Positions 58,845 through 64,000 of a DNA stretch of 64,000 bases are shown in pieces. Made by a program: the position numbers and the translations under genes. The notes below the pieces were generated by a model that saw only the letters and a list, made by a program, of their open reading frames with translations, ran no database searches and had not been told where the DNA came from. Every line of letters starts with the position of its first letter. Positions within the stretch are counted from its first letter, which is position 1. The stretch comes from Talpa occidentalis (taxonomy: Eukaryota; Chordata; Mammalia; Eulipotyphla; Talpidae): contig NW_023603184.1 of the NCBI RefSeq assembly GCF_014898055.3, positions 106,196,615 to 106,260,614 of the forward strand, given 5' to 3'.

Positions 58845-59300
58845 ATCAGTTAGCTACAGCCACCCTGATGTTATACAATAAAACACCACAATCTCAATGG
58901 CTTAAAAGAACGATCATTTATTCTTATATATTTGGATTACTCTGATCCAGGCTCAATTCAGCTGGCCTTGATTTCAAACTACATATTGGGTCCAGATCTG
59001 CTCCACGTGTTTTTGTTTTTGTTTTTTCATCCTCTTTAGACCACCACGCTAGCCTTGGCACTTCTTCTCAGGGCCAAGCAGAAGGATCAGCATATTTCCA
59101 TCCCTGCTTGTGCGACATCAGCTAATATCCCATTGGGCAAAGCAAGTCACATAGCCAAGCCCAACATCATTGGGGCAGGAAAGTATATTCCCCCATGGAA
59201 GTGTGGTGGGTCAAGAGGTGGGGACAGGGCTAGGGAGGGAATATTTGCCGAACAGTCATCTAATCTACCACATGCCCAACTCCACATTTATAAGGTCTGT
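58845..59300 (-). repeat. probable old LTR or DNA-transposon relic
   Basis: 'tgtatcagttagctacagcc', 'aacaccacaatctcaatggc' and 'ttaaaagaacgatcatttat' resemble the common 'cagctactgtaacaaaccac...gtggcttaaaacaa' class of old mammalian repeats. 'gctccacgtg' and 'ggcaaagcaagtcacatagc' follow. The family name is uncertain. Confidence 0.5.
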
Positions 59301-61194
59301 AAACAGGCTGTGAAGGTCTAGGTGGGATATTGCCCCAAAGCCTGCTCGAAGAAGTTTCTGTGAAAGAATACACCCATGTCTCCTATTGTACAAATATTTC
59401 ACATCAAAGCATCACCCCTATGCTTCATGATCTTGTTTGAAACTGTAGTGACTTGCCCAGTGAGGGACTCTGGTTTCCAGAAGTAATTCAGCTTTGTTAA
59501 AGAAATCACTCTTTTCTCCGACCTGTGTTCCATGCCATTTGAATTGCCCTGACTCCAAAATCTTCTGTGTACTGCCTCTCTCTATACTTCACCTTTATTC
59601 CAAATCCCTCCCTTGTTCAGACGTCTCTGCCCAGCACACACTTCTTCTAGAGGTCTCTGATGGGTGTGCAGATCCAAAGCAAGAAGCAGAGGTCCCTTCC
59701 TAACACCCTTTTCTTTCTTCCAGCTCAAATCACATATTGTGTACATATGTGGCATGTTTGTGTTACACTCTGTTTTTGCACTGGTGAGCAGAGCAGCACA
59801 CCCACAGTGCTTCCCCTTCCCGCAGGTGAGGAAAGTGACATTTGTCCTGTGGGTCTACACTCACCTCTATCATTCTGCATCCCCTTTGGTCTGAAATAGT
59901 CACATGGAGACTTTCTTTGGCAGGGACAATGAGTGTTTAGTCACATTTATAATTCTTCAAAGTCAATATTTGCAGAAAGTGTAAGCACAGCATGCTATTG
60001 CCTTGGAGTTGTTGATTAATCCCCTTCTGAGGCTTCCTTTCTTTAAGTTCCCCTTTTATTTTCAGCTCATCATTAGCCCTGTAATGGGGTGTGTGCCTGT
60101 TTGTGTGAGTGCATTATCTATTGCCCCAAAGCCTGGGAAGGACTTAGTGAGCCTTTATTCTAGATTAAGTCACACAAATCTCTTCCTTCTATCCCATTCC
60201 ATAGATTAGCCTAGTGTACTAGGGAAACAGAGACCAGCATTTGGTGTCTGAAAGAAGCAATGATGACATTGGTGTTACCTGTGACCCAGATGACGCTCAT
60301 CACCTGTTTTGAAAACTAAGACGTCACCATGAAGCAGTGAAAATTTGATACCAATTTTCACGTACACAGCAAAGGAGGCACATGTACAGATGAATGATAA
60401 GAGTTGTACTGTGAACTTGTGGAGGCCTTGAATGACCCTTAGGAGAATGTTTCTCAGGACACTAAAGTCCTCTTTTGAGGGTAAGACCACAAATCCTTCA
60501 TTGTACTCATGTACTTACATGGCTTTTAGATGGGAGAAAGTGGAATTAAGAAAATATCAGAAAAAGAAAGGTGAGCCATTTTCAGTCTCCTAGCAACTTT
60601 AAATTCCTCCTTTCTAGAAGTTTAGAGAAACTTTAACCACCATTCTCTGGACCATTGATTCTCTATCTCATCTGCTACAACCTGAAACAGAGAATTTTCA
60701 TTTTTTGTGTCTGTTGATGTGATTGCTTGTATAACCTGCAGACCTTAGGGAAATGTAACTTCAATATCACGGCTTTGTTTTATTTTCATTTCCAAAAGTG
60801 TAAAGTCTGAGTGTCTTAGCTTGGCATTACTAAGTGCCAAGAAATTAACCAATAAAGTGGCTCATAGAATCTGTGACAGTTACAGCTTCCTGCAAAGCTG
60901 AAAAGAAGTTTTGAGTCAAGGCTGTTAAGCAAAATTCATGTTAAATGAAAATTCCATTAAATTTTGGAAAATCTTTTTGCTCAAAGAGAAGTAAAAATAG
61001 AACTTAGAGGCCAATGAAGAACTCTGAAATTCATTCCAACAGGCTCCTCTGGGTAAAGGTCTTCAGCAAATTTCTTCCTGTTACTGGAAATGAAAGCATC
61101 TTGTGTCCACTGAATCTTGAGCCCTCTTCATCCCCCAGCCAGAATTCAGTCTGCCTGTTTCCAATTCCTCTGTGCCAGCATATCTGTTAATGTC
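59301..61194. other. unassigned sequence
   Basis: No gene. The pyrimidine-rich 59.5-59.9 kb stretch may be L2-related. The 70-80 codon frames have no domain. Confidence 0.3.
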
Positions 61195-61430
61195 CCAAGT
61201 GGTTTCCTTTACAGCCTTGTGATCATCTGTGTAATATTAACTAACCGCAAATTAAAGTCATTACTTGGTGCTTAATTTTATGTAACATTTCTTTGTAATG
61301 TGTACAAAAGAAATTTGTTTTTACAGGAGTTTGGTAAATAGCATGTGCCATGATTAATTAGAGAATATAATGGGTCTGTTGATTTGAAATTAAATTCAGT
61401 GTAACAATTTTCTTTAAAATAATTTCTTAA
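61195..61430. promoter_or_regulatory. candidate conserved non-coding element
   Basis: Non-repetitive: 'ccttgtgatcatctgtgtaa', 'taactaaccgcaaattaaag', 'tcattacttggtgcttaatt' and 'gccatgattaattagagaat', with several TTAAT/TAATTA homeodomain cores. No frame is maintained. Confidence 0.33.
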
Positions 61431-61739
61431 ATGACATATCAAGGTATGTGAGTTTTTTTTTTTTTTTAAAGTAAACATCTTGCATTGATGATCTTTACAC
61501 CCTATCTGGGACCCATCTTTTGGACTTTACCAGCTAAAGAATCTACTTCTATTTTTCTTAAATCTGTAGGCAATCTAAGGAACAACATTCAAAGAGTTTT
61601 TTAAAATCTCTTTTGGAACAATAGAATGTAAATGAATAAATTAACACACAAGTAAATCCTAAATACTCGGAGACCAGTTATAGCTCAGTGTAATTCATAC
61701 TCCTCCAGCACCATATGCTCTCTCTCCTCTCCATACACA

Positions 61740-62065
61740 CCAGGTGCACTCTCCACATGAGTCTTCAAATGGCTCAATCCTTAGTCAGGAACTTTTCTGA
61801 CCATTCAAGTGAAGGGAGTTTGCTGCCCAAGTCCCTGTCATAGCACTGTGTTTAATGTTTTATTCACAGAAAAAATCATTCTCTAATATTATCTGACTCT
61901 TAGTTTGCTCATTGCTTTTCCTGTGTCTCTTCCTATAGACGGTAAGAATCTTAAAAGCAAAAACTTGTCTTGTCTGCCCTTTCCATCTCTCCAACATCTA
62001 GAGCAATGCCTGGTACATTAATCTGTGCTTAATAAATCTTCATGAAATAAATGAATGAACTGCAT
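61740..62065 (+). repeat. L2 LINE 3' end
   Basis: The order is full: 'gaacttttctgaccattcaa', 'catagcactgtgtttaatg', 'gacggtaagaatcttaaaag', 'gagcaatgcctggtacatta', 'gcttaataaatcttcatgaa' and a final 'ataaatgaatgaac'. Confidence 0.75.
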
Positions 62066-63540
62066 TCATTCAAATCTCCTATAAATATATCCATAATAGA
62101 GAGAAGGCATAATATGTTTTTAAAATTTTCTTGAAGAACCAGAAAGAGAAATTTAGTATTTGTTGGCCAAGTATGAGATGCATTGAAAGTAAATGAATAA
62201 TTAAAATGTGAACAAATTAAACACTGAAAAGGACAGGAAGTAATAGTTGTAACTAATTGCTAAGTTTGCATAAGCACCAAACACCAACTGAGAAGTGAAA
62301 TGTTTAATCAGTTGACACCTTTAGCATTTATAAATCCAACAACCATTTTGAAATGTTCCCATAAAAATAACTTAGCCAAGTCACTCTCTTTACTGATAAT
62401 AAACTAAAAGATTTGAAGATTCTTCCAACTTTCATATATTTAAAGAAGAATTTTTAGGGTGTTTCGTTGTATAGAGATAGGGAAAAGAATGAGACTAGAT
62501 TGTTACAGTGATATAATGAAGTTTCTGACCCAGAATTAAAAACTAAGAGGTATAACTATCCATGATAAGTGTCACAGATATGTAAGTTTTATGCTCAAAA
62601 TATACCAAAGTTACTTTCTCCATGGAGTATTGTGCCTTTTAGAGCTCTTCTACAAGATCTGGAAAATGTTCATTTTCTGATTTTTCTCAATATGCTTATG
62701 CTGAACAGATGTCTAGGTTGTATGTGTGGCATGGGATAAAGCAAATGTGTCAATATATTGATGTCACTGAGAACTGGGATTTTTGGCTTGGGTGAGAGCA
62801 GATACAAAGGGAGAATGAATCAGGTTAAGTACAAATCCTGAAGTTCTGAAGAAATCTGAGGCAGCCATACTAATCATAATGTGAATAATGTCTTAAAAAT
62901 ATGCATTTTCTGGCTCTGTACACTGAAAAGACTTGTAGACAATAGTTAACCAATAGTAACGAGTTTATCTGGAAAGCTGATTGTGTCTCTAAATACTATT
63001 TCTCACAAAAAAGGAACCAGATCTTTTGGAAAGATGACTGACTCTAGGTCTGATGCAGGAAGTTTAAGTGAACCTATAATATCCTGTCATACCAGGTAGC
63101 AAGGAAGCTAAGAATAACTACCAGGGTTCTGTCCAAAGGATTTGGGCACCAGTTTAAAGAGAATCCAACTGGCCAACAATAGGATCATTTGAACACCAGT
63201 AGTATGAAAAATGCAATAAATTGAAACAACAATTATATTTCAGTCCATAAGTTCAGTATGGTACCAAAAAGCTAAACTCATTAATCACCCTTAGAAAATT
63301 GCAAGGGAACCAATTTATTGCATTAAAAAAAAGCAGCCCTGTTCTCAGAGTAACCAAAGAGTCCAGGGAAATTTTACTCTTTACAGAATATTTCCAGATA
63401 GTAAATGAGTAAGAAATGATAGAATTGAACTTGCAACCCCCTAATGAATTAGTGGGTCTAGACAATGGGCATTAGTGACTACTTATGTAACCAAAGAGAG
63501 TACTTCCCAATGTTAGTGCCAGACACCATGTATGACATAT
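62066..63540. other. unassigned AT-rich sequence
   Basis: No gene or named repeat. Confidence 0.3.
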
Positions 63541-63632
63541 TCTTTTTTTTTTAAGATTTATTTATTTATTCTTTTTTTAATTTTATTTTTATATTCCCCA
63601 TACAATTGCAACCCCCCCATTCTGACCCCAAT

Positions 63633-63658
63633 CCCTCCCCTCCCACCCCCCACCCCCC
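63633..63658 (-). other. G-quadruplex motif in the L1 3' UTR
   Basis: Minus-strand G-tracts of 6, 6, 3, 4 and 3 are separated by single bases. G-rich, quadruplex-forming 3' UTR tracts are a known L1 property. Confidence 0.85.
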
Positions 63659-63805
63659 AAAAAGTGTCTCTGGTTCATAGCTTTTTGTTGATTTTGATTT
63701 TCACTTTCTTATAGTTATTCATTTTCCTGGTCCCTTATTTAAGTTTTCTAGATTCCTGCTATGAGTGAGACCATCCGGTATTTTTCTTTTTCTTTTTGGC
63801 TTATT

Positions 63806-64000
63806 TCACTGAGCATGATCCCTTCCAGCGCCATCCATGTTGCTGCAAATTGCATGTGTTTTTTTTTTTTTGAATGCTGAGTAATAATCCATGGTATATA
63901 TGTACCACATCTTCTTGATCCAGTCATCTATTTTTGGGCATTTGGGCTGTTTCCAAAGCTTAGCTATTGTAAATAGTGCTGTTATAAACATAGGGGTGCA
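63806..64000 (-). pseudogene. L1 ORF2 C-terminal fragment
   Basis: Open to the window edge in this frame, it reads the L1 signature FTIAKLWKQPKCPKI, then DDWIKKMWYIYTMDYYSAF. These are the C-terminal residues of the ORF2 endonuclease/reverse-transcriptase protein, downstream of the catalytic domains. At the 13-base A-tract (63859-63871 on the plus strand) the frame slips. The usual C-terminal residues (ATWMALEGIMLSE) are present but in another frame, so this copy is broken there. It is 65 codons here, against about 1,275 for the family. Confidence 0.88.

Larger units (their letters stand above)
63541..64000 (-). mobile_element. L1 retrotransposon 3' end, cut by the right edge
   Basis: The minus strand holds the end of ORF2, a 3' UTR with a G-rich polypurine tract (C-tracts at 63612-63658 on the plus strand), and an A-rich tail at 63541-63572 with TAAA repeats. 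It is much less worn than the other L1 pieces, so it is comparatively young. Its 5' part and upstream target duplication lie outside the window. The tail sequence is the same as that of the window's SINEs. Confidence 0.92.

Noticed and set aside
1..64000. An undescribed gene system such as a defence or biosynthetic cluster
   Set aside because: The window is a mammalian gene-poor region. No operon-like layout, long frame or domain series exists on either strand.

Overview
This window is nuclear DNA from a placental mammal. The evidence is the repeat content: L1 retrotransposons, MIR and L2 relics, an L1 ORF1-only relic resembling HAL1, a MaLR-type LTR and L3/CR1-like debris. Superimposed on these are seven copies of a tRNA-derived SINE of about 260-310 bp with clear target-site duplications. 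The SINE is neither Alu, B1, the pig, horse or carnivore families, nor AfroSINE as I know them. A lineage-specific tRNA SINE suggests a non-primate, non-rodent order, but I cannot name the species. The DNA is AT-rich, poor in CpG and has no CpG island.

I find no protein-coding gene and no functional RNA gene. Every open frame is short and is explained by a SINE, an L1, an LTR, a CA repeat or chance. The window reads as intergenic or deep intronic DNA, probably a gene desert. Its most plausible function is regulatory. Several stretches of 200-370 bp look unlike decayed repeat: they keep CpGs and hold homeodomain or POU-type sites. They lie near 8.9, 17.1, 18.1, 18.8, 23.9, 24.6, 30.2, 34.1, 37.0, 38.0, 38.7, 54.6 and 61.3 kb. 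I offer them as candidate conserved non-coding elements, because conservation cannot be measured from one sequence.

Layout. 0-5 kb: L2 end, a MaLR-type LTR split by a SINE, a 130-bp direct duplication at 2.4 and 3.6 kb, a MIR, a SINE and a second LTR relic. 5-12 kb: L2-type debris, two SINEs, an L1 3' end, and a HAL1-like relic interrupted by a SINE. 12-25 kb: mostly unique sequence with candidate regulatory blocks, several microsatellites, one SINE and L2/MIR relics. 25-28 kb: a 71-bp alternating purine-pyrimidine tract, a long retroviral-type LTR on the minus strand and an old-type SINE. 28-40 kb: MIR, L2 and L1 relics, a quadruplex motif and several candidate regulatory blocks. 40-55 kb: old LINE debris, a MIR carrying a 90-bp L1 stub, and an L3/CR1-like relic. 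55-64 kb: an unexplained composite segment, LTR and L2 relics, and a comparatively young L1 3' end running off the right edge.

No new gene system was found. The observations most worth checking are the 130-bp duplication, the tail shared by the SINE family and the L1 at the right edge, the candidate regulatory blocks, and the unidentified segment at 55.1-56.2 kb.
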